A stretch of 11,880 bases of DNA. It comes from an uncultured Burkholderiales bacterium. GTDB taxonomy: Bacteria; Pseudomonadota; Gammaproteobacteria; Burkholderiales; Burkholderiaceae. Below are positions 4,685-11,880 of this stretch, piece after piece. The position numbers and the translations under genes are program-made. Where the stretch lies: the NCBI GenBank assembly GCA_937891045.1, contig CALBEV010000073.1:1-11880 (forward strand), written 5' to 3'. The notes beneath the pieces were generated by a model. It did not search any database. It had not been told where the DNA came from and saw nothing but the letters and a program-made list of their open reading frames with translations. Numbering within the stretch: position 1 is the first letter of the stretch; every line of letters begins with the position of its first letter.

Positions 4685-5833
4685 CTACATCGAGGCGGTC
4701 AGCATGTCCCGGTAATCCTGCACCGATGCTTCGCGCGGATTGGTTTTGTGCGAATGGTCGGCCAAGGCGCCTTTGATGATCTCGTCAAACTGCGCCTCGA
4801 CCACGCCCATGGCGGCCAAACCGCTGGGCAGGCCCAAGCGCTGGTTCATGGCGCGGATCGCCTCCCCCAAGGCTTTTGAGGGGTTGCTGCTTTCGGGCAG
4901 CCCCATGGCTTGGGCCATGCGCTCCAGGCGCTGCGCGGCCTTCAAAGCCGGGACGTCGGCATTGAACGCGATGACGGCGGGCAGAAACACCGCGTTCAAG
5001 GTGCCGTGGTGTAAACGCGGGTTGATGCCGCCCAAGCTGTGGCTGAGCGAATGCACACAGCCCAGGCCTTTTTGAAACGCCAACGCGCCTTGCATCGAGG
5101 CGCTCATCATGTGCAAACGCGCCGCTTGGTCTTGGCCGTTTTGGGTGGCGGCCTCAATGTGCGCCCAGCCGCGTGTCAAACCGTCCAAGGCCATGCCGTC
5201 AGCCGGTGGGTTGAAGGCCGAGGACATGAAGGTTTCCATGCAATGGGCCAAGGCGTCCATGCCGGTGGCCGCCGTCATGAGCGGGGGCAAGCCCAGCGTG
5301 AGTTCGGGGTCGAGGATGGCGGCTTTGGGCATCAAATGCCAAGAATGAAAACCCAGCTTGCGACCATCGTCGACGATGACGATGGCGCCACGTGCCACCT
5401 CGCTGCCGGTGCCTGCCGTGGTGGGCACGGCAATCAGGGGCATCACCTTGTCGGTGATGCGCCCCGAGCCGCCTTCGATGGTGGCGTAGGTGGTGAGTGG
5501 CCCAGGGTGGGTGGCGGCAATCGCTACGCCTTTGGCGCAATCGATGGACGAGCCGCCGCCCAAAGCAATCAGGCCATTGCAAGCGGCAGACTGGCACAGC
5601 GCCGTGGCGGCACGCACCGCGCTTTCCGTGGGGTTGGAGGGCGTGGCGTCAAACACCGCGCAATGCAAACCGGGCAAGGCGTCCAAGGCTTTTTGCAACA
5701 AGCCAGCGGCCTTGATGCCTGCGTCGGTCACGATCAAAGGCTTGGTGATGCCGTGTTTCTGGCATTCTTCGGCCAAGAATTTCAAGGCGCCAAATTCAAT
5801 GTGGATTTGGGTGAGGTAAATGAAACTGGACAT
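4685..5833 (-). CDS. Iron-containing (group III) alcohol dehydrogenase
   Basis: A 382-residue cytoplasmic NAD(P)-dependent dehydrogenase, full length for the family. The N-terminal dinucleotide-binding half has GGGSSIDCAKG (92-102) and PTTAGTGSE (137-145). The C-terminal metal-binding half has GMDALAHCMET (191-201, Asp193 and His197), CVHSLSHSLGG (259-269, His261) and LHHG (274-277, His275). The spacing matches the four iron ligands known in lactaldehyde reductase (FucO). The family oxidises alcohols or reduces aldehydes, including butanol, 4-hydroxybutyrate and maleylacetate; the substrate here cannot be read from the sequence. The ATG at 5833 is chosen because the family N-terminus begins near MSSFIYLTQI. 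A TTG at 5851 in frame is possible, and neither has a clear ribosome binding site. It is divergent from the thioesterase-acetyltransferase gene with about 60 bp between them, so promoters may overlap. The stop (TAG) abuts the repeat region. Confidence 0.9.
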   Translation of the reverse strand: MSSFIYLTQIHIEFGALKFLAEECQKHGITKPLIVTDAGIKAAGLLQKALDALPGLHCAVFDATPSNPTESAVRAATALCQSAACNGLIALGGGSSIDCAKGVAIAATHPGPLTTYATIEGGSGRITDKVMPLIAVPTTAGTGSEVARGAIVIVDDGRKLGFHSWHLMPKAAILDPELTLGLPPLMTAATGMDALAHCMETFMSSAFNPPADGMALDGLTRGWAHIEAATQNGQDQAARLHMMSASMQGALAFQKGLGCVHSLSHSLGGINPRLHHGTLNAVFLPAVIAFNADVPALKAAQRLERMAQAMGLPESSNPSKALGEAIRAMNQRLGLPSGLAAMGVVEAQFDEIIKGALADHSHKTNPREASVQDYRDMLTASM

Positions 5834-5893
5834 GGTGAGGGGGTCGTGCAAGCGTTGTAGGATCCCTCGACTTTAACGCCCCAGCTCATCACC

Positions 5894-6751
5894 ATGAACC
5901 GCCAAGAATTTCGTTTCCTCCACCCCTTGCGTGTGCGCTGGGTGGAAGTGGATTTGCAAAAAATTGTTTTCAATGGCCACTACCTGATGTATTTGGACAC
6001 CGCCATGGGCGACTATTGGCGAGCCATTGCCCTGCCCTACCAAGACACGATACACGATCTGGGAGGCGACCTCTATGTGGTCAAGTCGGGCTTGACATAC
6101 AAGGCCTCAGCTGAATACGACGACTTGCTGCACGTGGGCTTGCGCTGTGCTCGCATCGGCACCTCATCCATTCAATTCGAGGCGGGTATTTTTCGCGGCC
6201 AACAGCTGCTGGTCCAAGGCGAGCTGGTGTATGTGTATGCCAACCCTGACACCAAGACCTCGCTGCCGGTGCCGCAGGCCCTGCGCGACACCATGCTGGG
6301 CTTTGAACAGGCCGAGCCCATGACCACCCTCAGCTTGGGCATTTGGGCCGAATTGAAGGCCGATGCCGCGCCACTGAGAAACCAAGTCTTTGTGCAAGAG
6401 CAAGGCGTGCCGCAAGCCATGGAGTGGGATGAATTCGACGAGCACTGCATCCACGCGGTGCTGCGCAACCGCTTGGGCCGCACCATCGCCACCGGCCGCT
6501 TGCTGCCCGCTGTGGACGGCGTGGCCAAACTCGGGCGCATGGCGGTGTTGCGCCCCATGCGCGGTCAACGCTTTGGCGATTTGGTGTTGGCGGGTTTATT
6601 GCAAGCCGCCAAAGCGCGTGGCGACAAAGCGGTTTTGCTGCACGCGCAATGCAGCGCAGAGAAGTTTTACGCGCGGCAAGGTTTCACAACCCAAGGTGCT
6701 GTGTTTCAAGAGGCGGGCATGGACCATGTGGAAATGGTGATCACGCTTTAA
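5894..6751 (+). CDS. Fused acyl-CoA thioesterase (hotdog, YbgC/FcbC type) and ElaA-like GNAT acetyltransferase
   Basis: A 285-residue protein with two domains. Residues ~8-135 are a 4-hydroxybenzoyl-CoA-thioesterase-like hotdog: VRWVEVDLQKIVFNGHYL (14-31) holds the expected catalytic Asp (Asp20) and the conserved NGHYL turn. Such enzymes hydrolyse acyl-CoA to free acid and CoA. Residues ~145-285 form a GNAT domain of the ElaA type, with VFVQEQG (165-171), GRMAVLRPMRGQRFGDLVL (214-232, acetyl-CoA pyrophosphate loop) and FYARQGF (258-264), then GAVFQEAGMDHVEM. GNATs move an acetyl group from acetyl-CoA to an amine; the acceptor is unknown. The fusion may simply pair CoA-ester chemistries. It is the only confident plus-strand gene, divergent from the alcohol dehydrogenase and convergent with the phospholipase (39 bp between stops). 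No clear ribosome binding site precedes ATG 5894; the start fits the family N-terminus. Confidence 0.88.
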   Translation: MNRQEFRFLHPLRVRWVEVDLQKIVFNGHYLMYLDTAMGDYWRAIALPYQDTIHDLGGDLYVVKSGLTYKASAEYDDLLHVGLRCARIGTSSIQFEAGIFRGQQLLVQGELVYVYANPDTKTSLPVPQALRDTMLGFEQAEPMTTLSLGIWAELKADAAPLRNQVFVQEQGVPQAMEWDEFDEHCIHAVLRNRLGRTIATGRLLPAVDGVAKLGRMAVLRPMRGQRFGDLVLAGLLQAAKARGDKAVLLHAQCSAEKFYARQGFTTQGAVFQEAGMDHVEMVITL

Positions 6752-6790
6752 GTTCGCAAAGCAGGTCCGCAGGCTACTCGTGCAGCACGT

Positions 6791-7873
6791 TCAAAGCGGC
6801 TGCACCAAGCGCATATCGGGCTTGTCCAGCCACTGCGCAAATTCATCGGCCAGTTGTTGCGCTTGCCCCACCGCGGTTTGCCACACCGCCACCCGTGCAT
6901 TCAGGTCTTGCCCATAAGTGCTGAAGTCACTGCGGTCTGGCAGCTTGCCATGGGGCAGTGTCTTCACCCATTCAGGCCGGGGTGCCAAGACGATGGTGGT
7001 GTCCAAAAAAGGCGTGCTGCCGTGTCGCCAAGTCAATGCTTTGTCCAGCCAGCCGGGCACCACGTTTTTTTGGAAATGCGGGTAGAGCGTGAGGCCTGGC
7101 GCAGCACGGTAGTCCAGATGCAAGTGGTAATCGGTGATGCCGCCATCCCAATACGAACCCTTGGGTGCATCCGCAATATCGTTGACCGCTTCCAGCACAA
7201 AAGGAATCGAGCAACTGGCTTGCACCGCGCTTAAAAAATTGCGTTCGTTCAATACGACGTGGCGGGTTCGGTAGTCATCGGTGGCGAAAGGCAAGGCATG
7301 GGCTTGGCCCATGAAGCTGCTGGAAAACACCACGCGTTCCAGCCAAGCACCCATGGCGCGGCGGTTCACCAAGTTTGTGAGGTATGCCCCGGCATAGCCC
7401 AAGGGCGTTCGCCAAGCTGATGCGTGGTTCAAGATGCCGCGCCCATGCGAGGTGAGCACATGCAGTTTGTAGCGCGGGTGTTGCAACACCTGCTGCTCGC
7501 GGCCGCTGTAGAAGCGGTGCAAATTGGCCGAGAAATCGGCACTCACCTGGGCCGCGGTGGGCCTGCTTTGGCCGGGCTGCAATTCATAGTGTTGGTGAAT
7601 GTAAGCGTCTTCCAGGGCTTGCAATTCTTTCACCGGATGCGCCAAACAGGCCGTGGCCATGCGCCAAGCGCCAATCGACGCGCCCACCAAGTCAATGGCT
7701 TGGGCACTGGTGGGCAACCATTCGCCAAACAAAAACCGGTCCAGGGGCCCCAGCAGCAAGCCCTTGGGGCCACCTGCGGCCCCGGGAATGACGGCAATGT
7801 CTTGGGCCTTCAACCCTTGGACCTGCAGATGCTGCATAGCCTTGGGTCCGGTGTAGATGGCCAGGGCTTTCAT
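6791..7873 (-). CDS. Patatin-like phospholipase / acyl hydrolase
   Basis: A 360-residue protein with the Ser-Asp dyad layout of patatin-like hydrolases: glycine-rich oxyanion loop AAGGPKG (32-38), nucleophile elbow GASIGA (64-69, Ser66) and the catalytic Asp in WDGGITDYH (242-250, Asp243). The family cleaves acyl chains from phospholipids or other esters. The ~110 residues after the Asp are not clearly assigned. There is no evident signal peptide or membrane segment, so a cytoplasmic or peripherally membrane-bound place is inferred. The ATG at 7873 is preferred because the hydrophobic ALAIYTG strand follows at once, with a GGGG about 10 nt upstream; an in-frame GTG at 7888 is the alternative. 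The start lies 42 bp after the stop of the oligosaccharyltransferase gene, so co-transcription is plausible, although no shared pathway is obvious. Confidence 0.87.
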   Translation of the reverse strand: MKALAIYTGPKAMQHLQVQGLKAQDIAVIPGAAGGPKGLLLGPLDRFLFGEWLPTSAQAIDLVGASIGAWRMATACLAHPVKELQALEDAYIHQHYELQPGQSRPTAAQVSADFSANLHRFYSGREQQVLQHPRYKLHVLTSHGRGILNHASAWRTPLGYAGAYLTNLVNRRAMGAWLERVVFSSSFMGQAHALPFATDDYRTRHVVLNERNFLSAVQASCSIPFVLEAVNDIADAPKGSYWDGGITDYHLHLDYRAAPGLTLYPHFQKNVVPGWLDKALTWRHGSTPFLDTTIVLAPRPEWVKTLPHGKLPDRSDFSTYGQDLNARVAVWQTAVGQAQQLADEFAQWLDKPDMRLVQPL

Positions 7874-7915
7874 GCCCAAGGGCCCCACATCCGTGCAGGG
7901 CCAAACTCCGCCCTG

Positions 7916-9673
7916 CTAGGCAGGTTTTTGGCAGCGGCGTGTGGCTTCTGGCAACTGGGCCAACCACTGGGTGTAGGGTGCTTCACGGGTCATCGACAAA
8001 TTCAGTTGAATGATGCCCATTGTCTCTTGCCCAAAACTGCGGCACATGCGGGCAGCCATTTTGTTGGCCACCTCGGTTTGGCCCTCCAAAATCATGATTT
8101 TCAATAGCGGGAAATTCACGAACTGGTTTTGATCGTAGGTGTTGGCGTTTTCCATGGCCACGCGCTTGATGAAACCTTGGGTCTCGGCGTTGATGGTGGC
8201 TTCAAACGTGATGATGGATTCATAGACCAACCTGAACCACTGCACGCCCTCAAAGTCTCGGGTCACCTGCTCTTTGTTGCTGGTCAAGTTGTAGCGCTCG
8301 TAGGCCGCGAAGGTGGTGCGGTGGTCGATGGTGACCCAGGTGGTCAGCACCAGCAGCAAGGCCGCTGCGCTTTTGAAAAGCCAAGCGGGCGCAGTGAACC
8401 TGAAGGTCTGCGCGGGCAGCAAAGCCAGGGCAAAACCCAGCATGAACAAATGCAGGGCATGCCACAAGGGGTATTCCAACTGGCTGTGGATGCCCAAGGA
8501 CATGGCCACGCCGATGGGTGCAATTTGGTGGCCTTGCGCCTTCTCCCAAGGACGGTTTTTCAACAACCAATAGGCCACGAACATCAACAAGCTCAAACTG
8601 CCCAAGACGCCCAACTCGGCTTGGATTTGCACAAACAGGTTGTGGCTGTGGTCGGCCGGATCTTCAATGGCCGGTGACATGACGCCAGCAATTTGGTAGC
8701 GCCGCCAGCCCACGCCCAACCAGGGGTTGGCTTGGATCAAGAGCCAGGCTTCTTTCAACAAATCGAAACGCGCATTGGCTGAATGGGCTGCACCCTCGGC
8801 CACGGCTTTGGAGGTCAGCGCCAAGGCTTGGCGCTTGAATTCAAATCCGTCGGGCAACAGCGCAAGGATGTGGGGCATGGCGTCGATCAGCAAGGACAGA
8901 CCCAATTGCCACAAGGCCAAACCACACCACACCCAAGAAATCTCAGCGCGGCGGCGCATGAAGATGAACAACAGGCTCAAGGCCACGATTTCCACATAGC
9001 CCGTGCGCGAACCGGCCCCATAAATGCCGATCATCAACAACAGCAGGGCTGCCAAGCGCCAGGTGCTGGGGGCTGCTGCTTTTTCTTCGCGTGCGCCAAC
9101 AAACACCAAGCAGGCCATGGCACAGGTCATGAGTGACGCGCCCAAATTGGGCTGGCCCATGAAGCCGCTTTGGCGCGGGTAATGCGGCGAGGCATTCAGC
9201 CAAGGCGACAGCAGGTCCTCCAGTTGCAACATTTGCAGCAAGATGGAGGTGGCGCAGACCAAGCCCGCCACGACCACCGCCCCCATGAAGGCCTGGGCAA
9301 GCTCGGTGCCCCTGCCCGCCTCCACCCAAAGTTGCACCCAGGCCGCCAGCAAAATCACAGCCAGCAGATAGGACACCGAGATGAGGAAGAAGCTGATGTA
9401 GGCCTGCGACAGCCCGCCGACCCATTGCGCGAGCGCGATCAACAGCCAACTGCCACTCAACAGGCTCAAGGGGTTGAGACTGAACTTGGTTTTCTGCGCC
9501 GGCAAACAAAAACTGCTGACCAGGCCAAACAGGCCCAAACCAATAAAGGCCGTCAAATCGGCATTCAGCCTGGGGGTCACTGGATTGACATAGGGCATGC
9601 TGGCCCCGGCAAACAAGATGATCAGGCTGAGGACAAGTCGCCAGTCGCCATGGTGGAGTTTGAACATGTTCAT
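7916..9673 (-). CDS. pglL: PglL-type protein O-oligosaccharyltransferase (Wzy/O-antigen ligase superfamily)
   Basis: A 585-residue inner-membrane protein with about a dozen hydrophobic helices and a C-terminal soluble segment of ~130 residues. Signature segments are GFMGQPNLGASLM (170-182), GAGSRTGYVE (219-228), DHSHNLFVQIQAELGVLG (341-358) and HSQLEYPLWHALHLF (396-410). These fit PglL/PilO-type ligases, which move a lipid-linked oligosaccharide to Ser/Thr of pilin or other exported proteins on the periplasmic side; the HSHN histidine is essential in related ligases. An O-antigen ligase (WaaL) is the alternative, but the combination GQPN and HSQLEYPLW favours PglL. No pilin gene is in the window. 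Start: ATG 9673 is used, but a GGGA 6 nt before the ATG at 9667 suggests the second codon site may be the real start. The patatin gene follows after 42 bp. Confidence 0.82.
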   Translation of the reverse strand: MNMFKLHHGDWRLVLSLIILFAGASMPYVNPVTPRLNADLTAFIGLGLFGLVSSFCLPAQKTKFSLNPLSLLSGSWLLIALAQWVGGLSQAYISFFLISVSYLLAVILLAAWVQLWVEAGRGTELAQAFMGAVVVAGLVCATSILLQMLQLEDLLSPWLNASPHYPRQSGFMGQPNLGASLMTCAMACLVFVGAREEKAAAPSTWRLAALLLLMIGIYGAGSRTGYVEIVALSLLFIFMRRRAEISWVWCGLALWQLGLSLLIDAMPHILALLPDGFEFKRQALALTSKAVAEGAAHSANARFDLLKEAWLLIQANPWLGVGWRRYQIAGVMSPAIEDPADHSHNLFVQIQAELGVLGSLSLLMFVAYWLLKNRPWEKAQGHQIAPIGVAMSLGIHSQLEYPLWHALHLFMLGFALALLPAQTFRFTAPAWLFKSAAALLLVLTTWVTIDHRTTFAAYERYNLTSNKEQVTRDFEGVQWFRLVYESIITFEATINAETQGFIKRVAMENANTYDQNQFVNFPLLKIMILEGQTEVANKMAARMCRSFGQETMGIIQLNLSMTREAPYTQWLAQLPEATRRCQKPA

Positions 9674-9792
9674 TCCCGAAGGTTTAATAAATGAACAGTT
9701 TAATCCTCACTAAGTATTACTTTTTATATTTCAAGCCTTTTTAAGAGTATTAAATAAAACAAATATGCAAAATTTGTTGCTTTTAGAAAACA
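9674..9792 (-). promoter_or_regulatory. AT-rich spacer between tex and the oligosaccharyltransferase gene
   Basis: These 119 bp are much AT-richer than both neighbours and probably hold the end of the tex transcript and a promoter for the gene starting at 9673. I found no -35/-10 pair with good spacing that I would defend. Confidence 0.35.
9758..9778 (-). terminator. Weak terminator-like hairpin after tex
   Basis: AACAAAT (9758-9764) and ATTTGTT (9772-9778) form a 7-bp stem with a 7-nt loop. On the minus strand it lies 14 nt after the tex stop and is followed by TTTATTTAAT. The stem is AT-only and therefore weak. Confidence 0.25.
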
Positions 9793-11880
9793 CTATCCTT
9801 TGGATTTTTGTAATTTGGCAAATGCCGAGGCCATGGCTGAAGCCGCCACAGGCTGTGTCGAGCGGTCATGCTGGCTGTGTTGGCCGTTGCCCGCCCCTTT
9901 GGGCCGATGTTGTCCGCCGCTGTCTGAGCGGGCGGCAGGCGATGCGTCCAGCTTCATGGTGAGGCTCACGCGTTGGCGCTGCAGATCCACCTCCAGCACC
10001 TTCACTTTCACAATCTCGCCGGTTTTCACCACCTCGCGGGCATCACTGATGAACTTGTGGCTGAGCTGGCTCACATGAATCAGGCCATCTTGATGAACGC
10101 CTAAATCAACAAAGGCACCAAAGGCCGCCACATTGCTGACCGTGCCTTCCAACACCATGCCGGGCTTCAAATCGGCCACGGTTTCAACGCCCTCGTTGAA
10201 ACGCGCCACGGCAAACGCAGGCCGCGGATCACGCCCGGGTTTTTCCATTTCTTTCAGGATGTCGCGCACCGTGATGACACCCACGCTGTCATTGGCAAAC
10301 AACTCGGGGCGCAAGCTGGCCAGCATGTCGGCGCGGCCCATCAGGCTCTCAATGGCTTGGCCGCTGTGTTTCAAAATCTGTTGCACCACCGGGTAGCTTT
10401 CGGGGTGCACACCGGTCATGTCCAAGGGGTTGTCACCGCCCCGGATGCGCAAAAAACCGGCGCATTGCTCGAAGGTTTTCGGCCCCAAACCTGACACGCT
10501 GAGCAGCTGCTGCCGGTTGGCAAACGCGCCGTGGCTGTCGCGCCAACGCACCACCGATTGCGCCATGTGTTTGGACAGGCCCGACACTTGACTTAGCAAG
10601 GGCACGCTGGCGGTGTTCAAGTCCACACCCACCGCGTTCACGCAGTCTTGCACCACGGCATCCAAACTGCGGCTGAGTTCAAACGGATTGACGTCGTGTT
10701 GGTACTGGCCCACGCCAATCGATTTCGGATCAATTTTCACCAACTCGGCCAAGGGGTCTTGCAAGCGCCGCGCAATGCTGGCCGCACCGCGCAAAGACAC
10801 ATCCACCTCGGGCATTTCTTGGCTGGCCAATTCGCTCGCGCTGTAAACAGACGCACCGGCCTCGCTGACCACCACTTTTTGCACCGCCAAGGCTTGTGGC
10901 AGTTTGGCCAAACGGGCGATGAGTTCAGCGGCGAGTTTGTCGGTTTCGCGGCTGGCCGTGCCGTTGCCAATGGCGATCATGTTCACGCCGTGCGCCACAC
11001 AGAGTTGCGCCAAGGTATGCAGTGAACCTTCCAAATCGCGGCGCGGCTCGTGCGGGTACACCGTGTGTGTGGCCACGAGTTTGCTGGTGGCGTCCACCAC
11101 CGCCACTTTGACGCCAGTGCGGATGCCCGGGTCCAGGCCCATCACCACGCGCGGGCCTGCAGGTGCGGCCAACAGCAAATCCCGCAGGTTGTCAGCAAAC
11201 ACCTTGATGGCGACTTTCTCGGCGGATTCGCGCAAGCGGCTGAGCACATCGCGCTCACATGACAAACTCAATTTCACTTTCCAAGTCCAGTCGATGCATT
11301 TGCGCAGCAAGTCGTCGGCGGGCCTGGATTGATGACGCCATTTCAAATAACCAGCGATGCGACCAAGGGCCAAGGACTCGGGCTTGGCTTTGCTGTCGGG
11401 TGCCACTGGCGTTTCGGGCACCCACATCTTGGCGTCCAAGAGTTCCAAGGCGCGACCGCGAAACACGGCCAAGGCACGGTGCGAAGGCACCTTGCACAAA
11501 GGCTCTTGGTAATCCAGGTAGTCGCGAAACTTCGCCACATCCGGGTGGGTTTCTTCCTTGCCTTTGGCCAACTGGCTTTGCAAACCGGCCTCGTTCCACA
11601 ACCACTCGCGCAGCAAGGCCAACAAGCCCGCGTCTTCTGCCCAGCGCTCTGAGAGCAAATCGCGCACCCCATCCAAGACCGATTGCACCGTGGAGAAATC
11701 CGCGCCTTCAATCGCATCGGGTTTCAACACAAAGGCTTGGGCTTGCAATTGCGGGTCCAGGCTGGGGTCGGCCCACAGCATGTCGGCCAAAGCTTCCAAA
11801 CCGGCTTCACGGGCGATCATGCCCTTGGTGCGGCGCTTGGGCTTGAAGGGCAAATACAGGTCTTCCAGCTCTTGTTTGGT
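9793..11880 (-). CDS. tex: Tex family transcription accessory / RNA-binding protein, N-terminus outside window
   Basis: The frame is open to the right edge, giving 695 visible residues; the family is usually about 780, so roughly the first 80-100 are missing. The ORF reads through 11853 without an ATG, starting ...TKQELEDLYLPFKPKRRTKG, a typical Tex segment. In order: the helical N-terminal core; the YqgF/RNase-H-like domain with MGLDPGIRTGVKVAVVD (about 11150 down) and IAIGNGTASRETD; the helix-hairpin-helix region with LLSVSGLGPKTFEQCAGFLR and NPLDMTGVHPESYPVV (about 10550-10390); and a C-terminal S1 domain GTVSNVAAFGAFVDLGVHQD...GLIHVSQLS (about 10160-9950). A ~50-residue low-complexity tail follows S1. 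Tex binds nucleic acids in the cytoplasm and affects transcription and ribosome-related processes; its exact job is unsettled. Nothing appears broken in the visible part. Confidence 0.95.
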   Translation of the reverse strand, partial: TKQELEDLYLPFKPKRRTKGMIAREAGLEALADMLWADPSLDPQLQAQAFVLKPDAIEGADFSTVQSVLDGVRDLLSERWAEDAGLLALLREWLWNEAGLQSQLAKGKEETHPDVAKFRDYLDYQEPLCKVPSHRALAVFRGRALELLDAKMWVPETPVAPDSKAKPESLALGRIAGYLKWRHQSRPADDLLRKCIDWTWKVKLSLSCERDVLSRLRESAEKVAIKVFADNLRDLLLAAPAGPRVVMGLDPGIRTGVKVAVVDATSKLVATHTVYPHEPRRDLEGSLHTLAQLCVAHGVNMIAIGNGTASRETDKLAAELIARLAKLPQALAVQKVVVSEAGASVYSASELASQEMPEVDVSLRGAASIARRLQDPLAELVKIDPKSIGVGQYQHDVNPFELSRSLDAVVQDCVNAVGVDLNTASVPLLSQVSGLSKHMAQSVVRWRDSHGAFANRQQLLSVSGLGPKTFEQCAGFLRIRGGDNPLDMTGVHPESYPVVQQILKHSGQAIESLMGRADMLASLRPELFANDSVGVITVRDILKEMEKPGRDPRPAFAVARFNEGVETVADLKPGMVLEGTVSNVAAFGAFVDLGVHQDGLIHVSQLSHKFISDAREVVKTGEIVKVKVLEVDLQRQRVSLTMKLDASPAARSDSGGQHRPKGAGNGQHSQHDRSTQPVAASAMASAFAKLQKSKG

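Noticed and set aside
5039..5860. A 273-codon plus-strand ORF
   Set aside because: It is antisense to the alcohol dehydrogenase, whose frame carries all the family motifs; the translation is low-complexity Gly/Ala/His-rich and matches nothing.
6752..6790. Bidirectional terminator between the convergent acetyltransferase and phospholipase genes
   Set aside because: No stable stem followed by a T-run was found in the 39 bp.
7424..8107. A 227-codon plus-strand ORF spanning the phospholipase and PglL junction
   Set aside because: It is antisense to two supported genes and shows no motif.
8129..8677. A 182-codon plus-strand ORF rich in Gly and Gln
   Set aside because: Shadow of the PglL-type gene on the opposite strand, with no domain signature.

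Overview
The window looks like a chromosomal segment of a betaproteobacterium, most likely order Burkholderiales and Comamonadaceae-like. This is inferred from moderately high GC in most genes, the style of the proteins (Tex, a PglL-type O-oligosaccharyltransferase, a hotdog–GNAT fusion) and dense, overlapping minus-strand operons. No rRNA, tRNA, CRISPR array or intact transposase was seen. All genes but one are on the minus strand.

Positions 1-4085 (minus strand, read from 4085 down) form one signalling operon. It starts with a membrane sensor that joins a 7TMR-DISM receptor to a coiled coil and a PP2C/SpoIIE phosphatase, split by an apparent single-base frameshift near 2597-2607. Next comes a short chimeric ORF whose first ~42 residues resemble a SiaB-family (DUF6272) kinase and whose remainder resembles the C-terminal tail of a class III adenylate/guanylate cyclase. 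Then come two single-domain cyclic-nucleotide-binding proteins and a protein with the metal-ligand signature of class I (PDEase) cyclic-nucleotide phosphodiesterases, which runs off the left edge. Start/stop overlaps (ATGA, GTGA) link the chimera to the two binding proteins. The layout suggests a Sia-like phosphatase/kinase cascade tied to a cyclic nucleotide, with its own receptors and degrading enzyme. The proximal part appears damaged: a frameshift in the phosphatase, and a deletion that seems to have removed most of the kinase gene, any SiaC-like substrate gene and the cyclase catalytic core.

Positions 4086-4684 hold no convincing conserved gene. This AT-rich region carries a candidate sigma-70 promoter for the signalling operon, three perfect tandem 8-bp repeats, two adjoining hairpins downstream of a possible 22-codon ORF, and four related copies of a GGGGTCAGATTCCAATTA-type repeat. 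One copy is inverted relative to the others, so the region looks like the relic of a small non-autonomous mobile element.

Positions 4685-7873 hold metabolic and lipid-related genes: an iron-dependent alcohol dehydrogenase (minus), a divergent acyl-CoA thioesterase (hotdog) fused to an ElaA-like GNAT acetyltransferase (plus), and a convergent patatin-like phospholipase (minus).

Positions 7916-11880 hold a PglL-type protein O-oligosaccharyltransferase, a short AT-rich gap, and most of tex (YqgF, helix-hairpin-helix and S1 domains), whose N-terminus lies beyond the right edge.
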